Shown piece after piece: positions 39,301-48,637 of a stretch of DNA of 64,000 nucleotides; positions within the stretch are counted from its first letter, which is position 1, and each line of letters opens with the position of its first letter. The DNA lies in NCBI RefSeq assembly GCF_028863945.1, contig NZ_JARBEA010000002.1, positions 1 to 64,000 of the forward strand, given 5' to 3'. The stretch comes from Jeotgalibaca caeni. Its GTDB lineage: Bacteria > Bacillota > Bacilli > Lactobacillales > Aerococcaceae. Under the pieces are notes generated by a model. The model made no database searches and was not told where the DNA came from. It saw only the letters and a program-made list of their open reading frames with translations. A program made the position numbers and the translations under genes.

Positions 39301-40147
39301 CTTCTTCTAACTGTTCGCGTGCATCTGCCAATTCTTCTTGACCTTCGAAGATTTCTTTACGACCTTCTGCCCGAATCTCGTTGATCCGTTCCATCGGCCG
39401 ACCATTCAGAGCAAGTTCGATTTCTTCACTTTTCGTAGCGATGGAATCTTCATACTCTGCTGAATAAGCTATGAAATCTTGTGCCTCTTTCACTCTTACA
39501 AACATTTCGGTAAACAAATCTCCGGTTAAGTCTTCCTCTACGACCACGCCGAAGCCGTCCAAGGTTCCCTTGCCGACTTGGCTAGTTCCTCGACTGATTT
39601 CTTCTATATATAAAGGGGACTGAACAAATCCCACTACCTCGTACTCTTGATTGTTTAGGGAAACGGGTGCGTCTTCATGATCCTCTTGCTGGAAGGATAT
39701 GGTGTCGCCGATTTCATATGCTTCTAGTAAAAAAGGAATGGCATCTAGCGCAATTTCTCCACTTGTTTCCGGCAGACGTCCTTCTACCACGGCATAATCA
39801 TTGATGGATTGCCTATTTGTTGAATAAGGAAAAATCCGCAGCAATGATTCTCCGTCTTTCACCGCGACATCGATGGTTTGGATGGGTTCAATCTGGAGCC
39901 CATCCACTTCCGCCAATGCTTCCCTATCCTCTTCTTGAATGCCATAAGTAGATAACACACGAACATCAAAAAGCTGGTTTTCCTCATAATACTGATCAGC
40001 AGTATCAATCATATCCGGCCCGGTTGCGCTGATACCGGCATAAAACCCGACTCCCAACAAGATGATAGCGAACAAGGCTAGAAAACGAGCTTTGTTATTT
40101 CCAATTGTTTTCCATATATCTTTCCATAGTGCTTGTTTCTTTCCCAC
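36347..40147 (-). CDS. Large FtsX-like ABC permease with long coiled-coil domain
   Basis: A 1266-residue membrane protein. TM1 (about 20-40) is followed by an extracytoplasmic domain, then a very long Glu/Gln/Ala-rich coiled coil (about 255-710) with heptad-like repeats such as EELADAREQLEEAEQELADA. Three membrane segments with FtsX signatures follow (FPVFFFMIAALVSFTTMTRM and QMGTMKGLGY, about 735-870), a second extracytoplasmic domain, and three C-terminal segments (about 1140-1260). The layout matches MacB-type mechanotransmission exporters rather than classic transporters. Its ATPase is encoded 12 bases upstream. Substrate is unknown; a cell-envelope or antimicrobial-peptide role is possible only by analogy. 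Confidence 0.85.
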   Translation of the reverse strand: MGKKQALWKDIWKTIGNNKARFLALFAIILLGVGFYAGISATGPDMIDTADQYYEENQLFDVRVLSTYGIQEEDREALAEVDGLQIEPIQTIDVAVKDGESLLRIFPYSTNRQSINDYAVVEGRLPETSGEIALDAIPFLLEAYEIGDTISFQQEDHEDAPVSLNNQEYEVVGFVQSPLYIEEISRGTSQVGKGTLDGFGVVVEEDLTGDLFTEMFVRVKEAQDFIAYSAEYEDSIATKSEEIELALNGRPMERINEIRAEGRKEIFEGQEELADAREQLEEAEQELADAKTELKEARATYEENLALFQSEIQAAEEEIAAQQATIDQGLMEYKEGLAAWEAGAQEYAAAKESWDMQRETFLQQAEGAPTLEELAQNPFPTPEGQQLAQQIQRVLEGEAEIAMARNQLQMHIQTLEAQEAELQGAKTQLEADKQTAAALLAEVEALRAALGEQPATLANRQAQLQTIRQYIAEPIEEWTPEEIAERRQIVEAQGNVTLLYQPFLQFLNGEIPASAVPIAEEEGIQNQIIAQMDALAQTEAALAAYQMEERERVLSEQSQQLEQAKSLVDDNAQELDNQSAALQEARTVLENEVQKAMQDIRGQVAAADQQFAEQGAALEQARTELEAARKQLEEGQVQLDSGREQLAAERAEGEAALADALAQIEAGEAEYEEGLRTFEAERADAEEEIQEGEVALSKAIEELQQLDEPVYFVQDRSINPGYEGYGDNANRISAIASIFPVFFFMIAALVSFTTMTRMVDEQRQQMGTMKGLGYSNFDIAKKFIVYAGIACVAGTALGLLAGYHLFPTIIFQAYSSLYNLPDVEINYYLSYALIAFLVALLCTVGPALLATTRSLRENPSALMRPKAPKKGKRVLLERIPFIWNHLGFNAKITVRNLVRYKVRNSMTVIGVAGCMALILTGFALRNSISGLADTQFDEIMKYDAIVALQPDLTNEQMDTYIEEVESYPEIFQHLPVLLANYRAEKAGISNQEVNVMVPETKEELSDFVRLQERDKDVSHQLTDEGAIISEKLAILLEVEPGDEVVLQDDEEATYSIPIQAVTENYTGHYLYLSPDLYESIFSESFEPSGDLLLYEADAAWQSTFAEEMMENAPVALITFMDLVDQAFADTLASLDIITLVLIISAAALAFVVLYNLTNINVSERIRELSTIKVLGFYPLEVSMYIYRETFILTLIGILVGFGFGNVLATILLKMVEVDFMLFPITILPLSYVYSAILTLIFSFVVMVIMHYKLKNVDMMEALKSVE

Positions 40148-40159
40148 ATCCTCAGCCCC

Positions 40160-40861
40160 TTACCATTCGATTTCTGTTACAGGCTTCGGATTTTTATTTT
40201 CCCGTACGGCCCGCACTTTAGCATTATTGATTTCAATAATACGGTTCGCCATCGGTGCAATGGCTTGGTTGTGGGTGATCACAATGACGGTCGTTCCTGT
40301 TTGCTGACACGTTTCTTGCAACAAACGCAGGACCTGTTTCCCAGTTTCATAGTCCAATGCTCCCGTTGGCTCATCACATAGAAGGAGCTTCGGTTGCTTG
40401 GCAATCGCACGGGCAATGGCGACGCGCTGCTGTTCCCCACCAGAAAGTTGAGCCGGGAAATTGTCCATTCGTTCGCCGAGCCCTACACTCTCCATTACTT
40501 CCGTAGAGTCTAAGGCACGTTCAGATATTTGAGAAGCAAGTTCTACATTTTCTTTCGCAGTGAGGTTGGGAACTAAATTATAAAACTGGAAAACAAAGCC
40601 CACATCGTACCGGCGATACGTTGTCAGTTGCTTATCAGTGAAGTGAGCAATATCGGTGCCGTCAATTAGAACCTCTCCTTCGTCCGCCTTGTCCATTCCA
40701 CCTAGAATATTCAAAACAGTCGATTTACCGGCTCCAGATGGTCCTAGAATCACCACGAATTCGCCTTGTTGAATATCAAAGTTGATATCATTATTGGCGA
40801 CAATCGTTGATTCACCCATTTGATAATATTTGCTGACGTTCTTTAACGAGATATAGGCCAT
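40160..40861 (-). CDS. ABC transporter ATPase (MacB/LolD type)
   Basis: A 233-residue ATPase with Walker [10 protein letters not shown], signature [15 protein letters not shown] and Walker [13 protein letters not shown]. The [19 protein letters not shown]-loop segment is typical of the MacB/FtsE group that pairs with FtsX-like permeases. ATG 40861 is preceded by GGAAAGAG and GGAAGAA; the upstream ATG adds seven unlikely residues. It serves the large permease downstream. Confidence 0.92.
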   Translation of the reverse strand: MAYISLKNVSKYYQMGESTIVANNDINFDIQQGEFVVILGPSGAGKSTVLNILGGMDKADEGEVLIDGTDIAHFTDKQLTTYRRYDVGFVFQFYNLVPNLTAKENVELASQISERALDSTEVMESVGLGERMDNFPAQLSGGEQQRVAIARAIAKQPKLLLCDEPTGALDYETGKQVLRLLQETCQQTGTTVIVITHNQAIAPMANRIIEINNAKVRAVRENKNPKPVTEIEW

Positions 40862-40888
40862 TTCTTCCACTCTTTCCTTCAAAATTAA

Positions 40889-41422
40889 TTAACTAATGAT
40901 CCGTGTAAATACTTCACTTAATATTGGAGTCCGGTTTTCCACTGGTTCTTCTGTGTAGCCGACTTTTAGAATTTGAATCGGGGTGAAATCTTGTGGAATA
41001 CCAAGACGTCTCTTCTGCTCGGGTGCTTCCAACAACTTAACTGTTTTTTGTTCGGATAAGAAATTATAACCCAACAAAATACTCGTTGCTTGCATCTGCA
41101 TGTGCGCCATAATCATTCCAGCATATAAAAACATCGATTCCGGTGATTGTTGGTTATCCTTTACAGAAATAATAAAGTAAACCGGGCCTCCCGTTTTGAT
41201 CTCGTCACGCGTTTTTTCCGGTAAGTCGGTAATCGGTATTTCTAAGTATTCTTGTGCATATTCGCTACGAATGGCAGAAATGTGGAATGATTCTTGTAAC
41301 TCTTCTACAACCGGTGCAGATTGACCCGCAACTACGATGCTTTCTACTTGAGCATTGGTCAAACGCTCCTCCCTGAATTCGGTACATGGTTGGCAAGCGT
41401 GCAATACTTTCATAAAGTCCAT
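40889..41422 (-). CDS. Divergent nitroreductase-family protein
   Basis: A 177-residue protein with the nitroreductase outline: an N-terminal helix and ERLTNAQVESIVVAGQSAP, a central strand PVYFIISV, FLYAGMIMAHMQMQATSILLGYNF and a C-terminal KVGYTEEP. The usual FMN phosphate motif RxSxRxF reads HACQPCTEF, so the cofactor-binding arginines are missing, and the protein is shorter than typical members. It may bind flavin differently or have lost activity. First gene of an operon with the ABC export pair (27-base gap). Confidence 0.65.
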   Translation of the reverse strand: MDFMKVLHACQPCTEFREERLTNAQVESIVVAGQSAPVVEELQESFHISAIRSEYAQEYLEIPITDLPEKTRDEIKTGGPVYFIISVKDNQQSPESMFLYAGMIMAHMQMQATSILLGYNFLSEQKTVKLLEAPEQKRRLGIPQDFTPIQILKVGYTEEPVENRTPILSEVFTRIIS

Positions 41423-41577
41423 TTTGAATCCCTCTTTCTATGTATGTTATCGTCTATTTTTAGGTCTTCCTCTTTTCATTATACTATAACACCCCTTCCA
41501 AATTCTTTTTTATCGACTCCTACCTGTATTCATGTCCAAGCTATGCTAAAATGAGAGAGAATAAGGAGTGTGTAAAG

Positions 41578-42840
41578 TTGAAAAAAAATGTCATCGTTAT
41601 CGGTGGAGGAAGCAGCGGCTTGATGGCAGCTGCAACAGCGGCAAAGACCGGCGCTGTCGTTACCTTGCTCGAAAAAAATACCAGTCTCGGTCGTAAATTG
41701 CTGCTAACAGGTGGTGGCCGTTGCAATGTTACCAATAATCGTTCAGAAGAAGAAATTATATCCTATATCCCTGGAAATGGTCGTTTCCTGCATAGTGCCT
41801 TTAACCAATTCAATCAGTTCGACATTATGGAATTTTTTATGTCGCGCGGTGTAGCGTTAAAAGAAGAAGATCACGGACGGATGTTCCCCGTAACGGACAA
41901 GGCACGTACTATTCTCGAAACCTTCATTGAAGAGTTGAAGAAACAAAACGTAACGGTACGCACGAATGTTACAGTGAAGTCCTTGCGCTTCAATTCTGAG
42001 AATGAGGTCGCCGGCGTTTTACTGGATGATGGTGAAGAACTTGCGGCTGATCGTATTGTCCTTGCTACCGGTGGAAAAACGTATTCTCGAACCGGTTCAA
42101 GCGGCGATGGTTATAAATTTGCCAAAGCAGCCGGACATACGATTACAGAACTATATCCAACCGAAGCGCCTATCACTTCCGATGAGCCATTTATTGCGGA
42201 GCGAGTACTAAAAGGCTTGTCTTTACGAAATGTCGCACTGAGTGTGAAAAATAAAAAAGGTAAAAAAGTAGTCACCCATCAAATGGACATGATTTTTACC
42301 CATTTCGGTGTCTCCGGTCCCGCTGCCCTGCGTTGCTCGATGTTCGTCCACCAAACCAAGAAACGAGACAAGGTTGAAGAAGTGGACATGACCTTGGATG
42401 TGTTCCCCGACAAGAGTGCCGGTCAACTGGAACAAGAATTGATGCGCTTGATAAAGGAAGCACCGAATAAATCTGTCAAAAACGGTTGGAAAGATTTGAT
42501 GCCTGAACGGTATTTGCTTTTTGGACTTGAAAAAGCCTCCATTGATCCGGACGAAGCATTGAAGACATTGACGCCGGGAGTCATAAAAGCCTTCGTTGAA
42601 TTTTGTAAAGACTTTTCCTTTACTGTAAATGGCACGCAGCCATTAGACAAAGCCTTTGTGACAGGCGGCGGTGTGTCAACGAAAGAAGTAAATCCTAAAA
42701 CGATGGAAAGCAAAAAGGCAAAAGGTCTTTACTTTTGCGGCGAATTATTGGACTACAATGGCTATACAGGTGGCTACAACATTACCGGTGCCTTTGTGAC
42801 CGGTCATACGGCCGGGTTCCACGCAGCAACTGATGAATAG
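41578..42840 (+). CDS. HI0933/YhiN-family flavoprotein
   Basis: A 420-residue NAD(P)/FAD-dependent oxidoreductase. The N-terminal dinucleotide fold is VIVIGGGSSGLMAAATAAKTGA with LLEKNTSLGRKLLLTGGGRCN; the family motif FFMSRGVALKEEDHGRMFP and the C-terminal YFCGELLDYNGYTGGYNI follow. The substrate of this family is mostly undefined. Start is TTG 41578, 9 nt after AAGGAG; the ATG at 41551 lies upstream of that site. Monocistronic. Confidence 0.9.
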   Translation: MKKNVIVIGGGSSGLMAAATAAKTGAVVTLLEKNTSLGRKLLLTGGGRCNVTNNRSEEEIISYIPGNGRFLHSAFNQFNQFDIMEFFMSRGVALKEEDHGRMFPVTDKARTILETFIEELKKQNVTVRTNVTVKSLRFNSENEVAGVLLDDGEELAADRIVLATGGKTYSRTGSSGDGYKFAKAAGHTITELYPTEAPITSDEPFIAERVLKGLSLRNVALSVKNKKGKKVVTHQMDMIFTHFGVSGPAALRCSMFVHQTKKRDKVEEVDMTLDVFPDKSAGQLEQELMRLIKEAPNKSVKNGWKDLMPERYLLFGLEKASIDPDEALKTLTPGVIKAFVEFCKDFSFTVNGTQPLDKAFVTGGGVSTKEVNPKTMESKKAKGLYFCGELLDYNGYTGGYNITGAFVTGHTAGFHAATDE

Positions 42841-42856
42841 TACTCTTCCTAAACAG

Positions 42857-42899
42857 AAAACAAGGTTCGAGCAAATTATTATGCTCGAACCTTGTTTTT
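42857..42899. terminator. Bidirectional terminator
   Basis: A 17-bp stem AAAACAAGGTTCGAGCA/TGCTCGAACCTTGTTTT between the convergent flavoprotein and methyltransferase genes, with U/A tracts on both sides. Confidence 0.92.
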
Positions 42900-42902
42900 A
42901 TG

Positions 42903-44087
42903 TTATTTATTCACTAATTGAATAACAAATACTTTTAGATAGTTACTAATGTGGCTGCTTTTTGGAGCAGGGAAATCTTCTGGCAAGCTGAATTCCTCTA
43001 CTAAACGGAAGGTTTTTCCTTTTTTGGTAAATGCTCGCTTGATATCCTCTAAGAACGAATCGCGCTTATAGCTCGCTGCGTTTGAAGAGAAAATGAAGGT
43101 TCCTTGGTTAGAGGCAATATCAATCAACTCTTCAATCATGCCGCTGTAGTCCTTCGTCACGGAAAAAGTACGTTTCTTCGTCCGGGCAAAACTTGGCGGA
43201 TCAACCACAATTAAATCAAACAGCAATTCATTCCGTTTGGCATAGCGAAGGTAATCAAATACATCCATTACTCGAATCGTGTGGTCATCTGGATTCAGGC
43301 CGTTTACTTCAAATTGTTCCCGTGTTTTCTCCAAAGAACGGTTCGCCACATCGACACTCGTTGTATGAACTGCACCGCCCATAGCAGCCGCTACTGAAAA
43401 AGCACCGGTATAACTAAAGGTATTGAGGACGGTTCTGCCTGCTGCGTACTTTTCCAAGATGGCATTGCGTACGTGACGTTGGTCAAGGAAAATACCGGTC
43501 ATCCATCCTTCATCCAAGTATGTTGCGTACTGGATGCCGTTTTCTCGAACGAGAAGCGGTGCCGGAGCTTCCTCTCCGTACAAGTAGCTGCTCGCTTGTT
43601 CATCATTTGCTTGATAGCGATGTTTTTCGTAAGCTCCCTTGATAAAAGGAAATACTTCCTTAAAGGCTTGGATGATTTCGTCTTGATACGTGTAGATTCC
43701 CTCACTGTACCAAGAGAAAACAGCATACTGATTATAATAATCTACGGTTAGCCCAGGAATCCCGTCCCCTTCTGCATTGAACAGACGGAACGCATTTGTT
43801 TCTTCATTATGGAGTAAGAGCTGGCGTCTGTTCTTCGCTCCTTGGAACTGCTCCTTGAAGAAGGCACGGTTCAACGTCGTTCCCTCTTTATGCGAGTATA
43901 CCCATCCTAGTCCCTTGTTTTGCTTTGCTAAATAGGCCATTGCTAAGAATTGGTTTTCTGGCGTCAGAAGGGTCACGATTTCCCCTTCCTCGAACGCTAC
44001 TTCTTTTTCAAATGTATACTCTGTTAACAAAGGCGCTCCCTGCTTTATTGCACGAACTGCTCGTTTACTTACTGCTAGTTTTTTCAT
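42903..44087 (-). CDS. Class I SAM-dependent rRNA methyltransferase (RlmI-like)
   Basis: A 394-residue protein with an N-terminal PUA domain (residues 1-75), a linker (RLFNAEGDGIPGLTVDYY) and a C-terminal Rossmann methyltransferase (VLNTFSYTGAFSVAAAMGG, motif IV VVDPPSFARTKK). This matches the RlmI family that makes m5C in 23S rRNA in E. coli, although exact target in Firmicutes is not certain. Own terminator downstream; upstream region shared with ltaS. Confidence 0.88.
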   Translation of the reverse strand: MKKLAVSKRAVRAIKQGAPLLTEYTFEKEVAFEEGEIVTLLTPENQFLAMAYLAKQNKGLGWVYSHKEGTTLNRAFFKEQFQGAKNRRQLLLHNEETNAFRLFNAEGDGIPGLTVDYYNQYAVFSWYSEGIYTYQDEIIQAFKEVFPFIKGAYEKHRYQANDEQASSYLYGEEAPAPLLVRENGIQYATYLDEGWMTGIFLDQRHVRNAILEKYAAGRTVLNTFSYTGAFSVAAAMGGAVHTTSVDVANRSLEKTREQFEVNGLNPDDHTIRVMDVFDYLRYAKRNELLFDLIVVDPPSFARTKKRTFSVTKDYSGMIEELIDIASNQGTFIFSSNAASYKRDSFLEDIKRAFTKKGKTFRLVEEFSLPEDFPAPKSSHISNYLKVFVIQLVNK

Positions 44088-44149
44088 TTTATTTACTCCT
44101 TTTTTTCTGTAAACTTCTTTAAATTTTCATTCATTTTCATGAACTTCAT

Positions 44150-44178
44150 TTGACTACTTTCCCGTGTCGCCGTATAAT
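44150..44178 (+). promoter_or_regulatory. ltaS promoter
   Basis: -35 TTGACT (44150-44155), 17-nt spacer, -10 TATAAT (44173-44178). Leader of about 75 nt. Confidence 0.85.
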
Positions 44179-44259
44179 ATCAATACCAATTTACTTATTA
44201 TTTACAACATTACAAAAACTTTACATATATAAGTTTCATAAGAAAAAGGAGTGATTACC

Positions 44260-46440
44260 TTGCTACAAAAATTGAAAGAAACAACGCCCACGAGGGTTGG
44301 TTTCTTCCTACTTGCTGTGATTTTTTTCTGGCTAAAAACCTATCTTGCTTATCATCTAGAATTTTCTCTAGGGGTTGAGGGAATCTATCAGCATTTTCTC
44401 TTATTCCTGAATCCACTAGCTAGTTCCCTGCTACTCTTCAGTCTCTCTTTCTGGTTTTCCGATGCGAAGCGAGGCTACCGTGCTCTCTTTGTCATCTATT
44501 TCCTTAACTCGCTACTCTTATTCGCTAATATTCTTTACTACCGAGAATTCAGCGATTTTATTACGATAAAAGCAGTTCTTAGTGCTACTACAACCACTAA
44601 AAGTATTGGTGCCAGCATCTTCCAGATGTTCCATTTACAGGATATTCTTTACTGGATTGACTTCTTTCTCCTCATTTGGTTGTTCCGGAAAAGAAAAACG
44701 ACCGTTCAGGCAGGAGCTCCGCTCAAGAAACGAATGGCGATTGGCACATTAGCTCTTTCAGTGGTTATTTTCTTGGTCAATTTAGGTTTGGCGGAAATTG
44801 ATCGCCCTCAATTATTGACCCGGACCTTCGACCGTAACTACATTGTAAAATATTTAGGGATGAATGTGTACACAATTTACGACGGAATCCAAACTGCACA
44901 AGCAAATGCTGTCCGTGCGAGCGCAGATAGCTCCGATATGGCTCCTGTACTTGATTATGTAGACGACCACTATGCTGCGCCAACAGAGGATTATTTTGGC
45001 CAAACAGAAGGCCGAAATGTTGTCTTTATCCATTTGGAAAGTATGCAACAATTTCTAATTGATTTATCCTTAACGGAAGAAAATGGTGTTACAAGTGAAG
45101 TCACACCTTTCTTGAATCAACTCTATCATAGTCCAGACTCTTATAGTTTCTCAAACTTTTTCCATCAAACCAGTCAAGGAAAAACAAGTGATGCCGAGTT
45201 ATTGATTGATAATTCCTTATTCGGATTGCCGCAAGGTTCTGCCTTCACTCAAGTCGGAGCGGATAACACCTTCCACTCCACTCCTCAGATCTTAAAGGAT
45301 AAAGGCTATACAAGTGCCGTTTTCCATGGGAACGTTGGCTCCTTCTGGGACCGCGACAATGTTTATAAGTCTTTTGGATATGATTATTTCTTTAGTTCTG
45401 AAACAAGCTATACCTTGAATGAAGAGAATTCATTGGAGTACGGATTAAAGGATAAATTGTTCTTCCAAGAATCGGTACAGTACTTAGAACAAATGCAGCA
45501 ACCGTTCTATACGAAGTTCATTACCGTTTCGAATCACTTCCCGTTCCCTCCTGATGAATTGAATACCGTTTTCGACATCCCGGATACGGAAGATGAAACC
45601 ATCAATGGCTTCTTTAATACCGTTCACTATGCGGATGAATCGTTAGAGGAATTCTTCCAGTACATGAAAGACAGTGGTTTGTACGAAAACACTATTTTTG
45701 TTCTATACGGTGACCACTATGGAATCTCAAACTCACGGAACAAAACACTGGCTCCACTGTTAGATAAAGACCCTGAAACATGGAATGACTACGAGAACAC
45801 GATGCTTCAACGTGTCCCACTCATTATCCACGCTCCAGGAATTGGAACAGGTGGAATCAACGATACATACGGTGGACAAGTTGACGTCATGCCAACGGTT
45901 CTTCACTTATTGGGGATTGATACACAGTCTTATATTCAAATGGGACAAGATTTACTTTCTCCAGATCGAGATAACTTGGTTGTCCTAAGAAACGGGAATG
46001 TCATTTCCCCTATCTATACAGCTCTTGGCAATAACTTGTATGATACGGCAACTGGAAACCCCATCTACCTTGATCCAGAGATGGAAAGTCCGATTGCTGC
46101 GAAAGTACAAGAATTGAAGGAAGCCGGACAAATGCAATTAAATATGTCTGACCAAGTGGTTAACGGTGATTTGCTCCGCTTCTATTCGCCGCCAAACTTC
46201 ACACCGGCAGACAAATCCTTACACAATTACCTCGATTCCCCTGCGAAACTTTTGGAGGACTTCCAGTCATCTGGCGAGGAAGGAACTTCCTTGCTCCAAG
46301 AAAACAATGGCGAATCAACAGTTCCTCTTTATCAAACCGATGCTCCAGAGTTTCCGGGCAACCAACCTGCCTCTGTTGAAGAAGGAACAGAAGAAAGCAG
46401 TGAACTTCCAACAGAGCCTGTGGAAGAAACAGAAGAATAA
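44260..46440 (+). CDS. ltaS: Lipoteichoic acid synthase
   Basis: A 726-residue enzyme that polymerises glycerol phosphate from phosphatidylglycerol onto a glycolipid anchor. Five N-terminal membrane helices (about 12-178) are followed by an extracellular sulfatase-like domain. Catalytic Thr309 lies in QTSQGKTSDAEL, with metal ligands Glu260 (IHLES), Asp-His in YGDHYG, and FHGNVGSFWDRD for substrate binding. A Glu/Ser/Pro-rich tail of about 70 residues ends the protein. Start TTG 44260 is 8 nt after AAGGAG; the GTG at 44251 abuts that site. Its product diacylglycerol is recycled by DgkB. Confidence 0.94.
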   Translation: MLQKLKETTPTRVGFFLLAVIFFWLKTYLAYHLEFSLGVEGIYQHFLLFLNPLASSLLLFSLSFWFSDAKRGYRALFVIYFLNSLLLFANILYYREFSDFITIKAVLSATTTTKSIGASIFQMFHLQDILYWIDFFLLIWLFRKRKTTVQAGAPLKKRMAIGTLALSVVIFLVNLGLAEIDRPQLLTRTFDRNYIVKYLGMNVYTIYDGIQTAQANAVRASADSSDMAPVLDYVDDHYAAPTEDYFGQTEGRNVVFIHLESMQQFLIDLSLTEENGVTSEVTPFLNQLYHSPDSYSFSNFFHQTSQGKTSDAELLIDNSLFGLPQGSAFTQVGADNTFHSTPQILKDKGYTSAVFHGNVGSFWDRDNVYKSFGYDYFFSSETSYTLNEENSLEYGLKDKLFFQESVQYLEQMQQPFYTKFITVSNHFPFPPDELNTVFDIPDTEDETINGFFNTVHYADESLEEFFQYMKDSGLYENTIFVLYGDHYGISNSRNKTLAPLLDKDPETWNDYENTMLQRVPLIIHAPGIGTGGINDTYGGQVDVMPTVLHLLGIDTQSYIQMGQDLLSPDRDNLVVLRNGNVISPIYTALGNNLYDTATGNPIYLDPEMESPIAAKVQELKEAGQMQLNMSDQVVNGDLLRFYSPPNFTPADKSLHNYLDSPAKLLEDFQSSGEEGTSLLQENNGESTVPLYQTDAPEFPGNQPASVEEGTEESSELPTEPVEETEE

Positions 46441-46452
46441 CAAAATAGAAAT

Positions 46453-46492
46453 AGCCCGTTCACACAACGTTAATCAGTTGTGTGAACGGGCT
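46453..46492. terminator. Bidirectional terminator of ltaS and histidine kinase genes
   Basis: A perfect 16-bp stem AGCCCGTTCACACAAC/GTTGTGTGAACGGGCT with an 8-base loop between convergent genes. Confidence 0.88.
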
Positions 46493-46499
46493 TATTTGA

Positions 46500-47909
46500 T
46501 TATTCCTTCTCTTTATTAGGCAGTCGAATGGTAAACACGGTTCCCTTACCCGGTTCACTATGGACGCTGATTGTACCACCATGATTGTCTACTAAGGACT
46601 TCACGATTGCTAGACCGATACCCGATTCGCCAAACTTATTATTTTTGCGTGAAATATCTACCTTGTAGAATCGTTCCCAAATACTATTCAACTCTTCTTC
46701 TGCGATTCCGATTCCTGTATCGGAAACTTGAATCCACGTATATCCCTCTTCCTCTTTTGCCTCCAGCCGAATACTTCCGTTGTCGGTAAACTGAATAGCG
46801 TTATTAGCAAGATTTACAATAATTTGGATAAAGCGATCATAATCGGCATAGACTTTTACTTGTTCTTCCACTTGAACAACAATCTCGTTGCCTTTACTTG
46901 CTGCTTTCTGGCGTAGTTGTTCGTGAACGGTGGTCAGAGCATCGATTGCTAAGAATTCCTGTTTCACCAAAGTCACTTGTTCCGAACGAATTTTTTCATA
47001 ATCCAGATTCTCATTAACCATGCGAATCATTCGCTTCGTTTCCTTATGCATCAGTTCAATACTCCGTTGGCGGCTTTTTTCAGGAATCATGTCATGGGCG
47101 AGCCCTTCTAAAATGCCATTGATCGTTGTAAGCGGGGTTCGCATTTCATGCGCCACATCCATCATGAATTGACGCCGCAAGTTTTCTTGTCGTTCAATCT
47201 CAACTTCTGACGCTTTCAAGGAACGAGCCATCAAATTGAAATCATGGGAGAGTTCATCAAACTCATCCTTGCCGTAGTCGTCTAATGATATATCAAAGTT
47301 TCCTTCAGTAATTTCTTTGGCAGCATTTCGCATCCGTACAATTCTGCGGGATAGATAGTTGGCAAAACCGATACTAATCAAGCTCGCAATCCCGCCCGAA
47401 ATCAATACGGTCAAGAGGATATGCTTTTGCGTATAGTTAATATCGTTTTGGATGCCGCTAACTGGAGAAGCAACGGCCACGAAGCCAGAAAACTCTCCAG
47501 TTACAGTATGGAACAAGGGCAAATAAACCGTCACGATCGACATATCTTCATTCATGAAGCCACGATCGCGGTAGGACAAGGATAATCGTTCCCCTTTCGC
47601 CAATTGGTTTAAGTCCTCAGGCGTCAATCCACTGGAATAGCGTGTATCTTCGACCGGATAAACCAACTGATCCTCGTCATCATAAAGGGCAAGCAAAACA
47701 TCTTGATGAGAGATCATTTTGATGCCGGCTTCTATTTCTTGAATCGTCATATTTCCATCAATCACCGATTCTGCGTAACCAAAAAGTTGCGTTTCCTTTT
47801 CCTGATAGACATTATCAATGACGAGGCGGACAAAGATCATTCCCGTTGAAAAAACCGTGAATAAAATAACACAGAAAAAGGCCAATAAATGTTTATAAAG
47901 GTATTTCAA
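46500..47909 (-). CDS. Sensor histidine kinase
   Basis: A 469-residue membrane kinase. TM1 (about 8-32), an extracytoplasmic sensor domain (about 33-162), TM2 (164-186) and a HAMP region precede the dimerisation helix with phospho-accepting His254 in DVAHEMRTPLTT. N box NLANNAIQFTDNG, G1 DTGIGIAEEEL and G2 GESGIGLAIVKSL follow. Start is TTG 47909, 7 nt after AGGAGG. It is co-transcribed with the OmpR-family regulator, 11 bases upstream. The signal is unknown; the proximity of ltaS is not proof of a link to envelope control. Confidence 0.92.
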   Translation of the reverse strand: MKYLYKHLLAFFCVILFTVFSTGMIFVRLVIDNVYQEKETQLFGYAESVIDGNMTIQEIEAGIKMISHQDVLLALYDDEDQLVYPVEDTRYSSGLTPEDLNQLAKGERLSLSYRDRGFMNEDMSIVTVYLPLFHTVTGEFSGFVAVASPVSGIQNDINYTQKHILLTVLISGGIASLISIGFANYLSRRIVRMRNAAKEITEGNFDISLDDYGKDEFDELSHDFNLMARSLKASEVEIERQENLRRQFMMDVAHEMRTPLTTINGILEGLAHDMIPEKSRQRSIELMHKETKRMIRMVNENLDYEKIRSEQVTLVKQEFLAIDALTTVHEQLRQKAASKGNEIVVQVEEQVKVYADYDRFIQIIVNLANNAIQFTDNGSIRLEAKEEEGYTWIQVSDTGIGIAEEELNSIWERFYKVDISRKNNKFGESGIGLAIVKSLVDNHGGTISVHSEPGKGTVFTIRLPNKEKE

Positions 47910-47920
47910 AGACGGGCCTC

Positions 47921-48637
47921 CTATTCATCCATGACGGAATCGTCAAACTTATACCCTACTCCCCAAACCGTTTGGATGATTTGCGGGCTTACGAGTTCTA
48001 TTTTTTGCCGGAGCTTTTTAATATGCGCATCAATGGTCCGTTCGTCTCCAAAGTACGGGTCTTCCCAGATACTGGTCAGCAAGTTTTCCCGGGAGAAGAC
48101 TTGCTTTGGATGTTTCGCCAACAAGGCAAAAATTTCAAATTCCTTCGGTGTCAAACTCTCAATGTTCTCTCCACCAATATATGCTTCACGCGTATAGGTG
48201 CTGATTTTGACGTGCTTGGTGACAATATCAAACCGCTCATCACTGTCATCCGCGGCAGCAGGCTGCGTAAGCTGGATGCGTCGATACAGGGCTTTAATCC
48301 GAGCCATCAAGGTTAACGGGCTAAACGGCTTGGTGACATACTCATCAGCACCAATTTCTAATCCAATTACTTGATCACTCTCTGAATCTCGTGCAGTCAG
48401 CATAATAATGGGCACGAATTGAGAAACTTTTCGGATTTCACGACAGACTTGCATCCCATCCATGGTCGGCAAGTTCAGATCCAAGATGATCATCTCCCAC
48501 TTCTCTGGATCCGCCAAAAAGGTGTCAAGCCCCTCTTTTCCGTCTCCCTTAAAGACGGGCAGCCATTCTTCTTTTTCGAAAAACATATCCATCATTTCGC
48601 ATACTGCTTCATTGTCTTCAATCATGAGAATATTCAT
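47921..48637 (-). CDS. OmpR-family response regulator
   Basis: A 238-residue regulator with receiver domain (phospho-acceptor Asp53 in ILDLNLPTMDG, Lys in YVTKPFSP) and a winged-helix DNA-binding domain (ESLTPKEFEIFALLAKHPK, RTIDAHIKKLRQKI, IQTVWGVGYKF). It partners the kinase encoded directly downstream. ATG 48637 is 7 nt after AAAGGTG. A TATAAT lies near 48660. Confidence 0.93.
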   Translation of the reverse strand: MNILMIEDNEAVCEMMDMFFEKEEWLPVFKGDGKEGLDTFLADPEKWEMIILDLNLPTMDGMQVCREIRKVSQFVPIIMLTARDSESDQVIGLEIGADEYVTKPFSPLTLMARIKALYRRIQLTQPAAADDSDERFDIVTKHVKISTYTREAYIGGENIESLTPKEFEIFALLAKHPKQVFSRENLLTSIWEDPYFGDERTIDAHIKKLRQKIELVSPQIIQTVWGVGYKFDDSVMDE

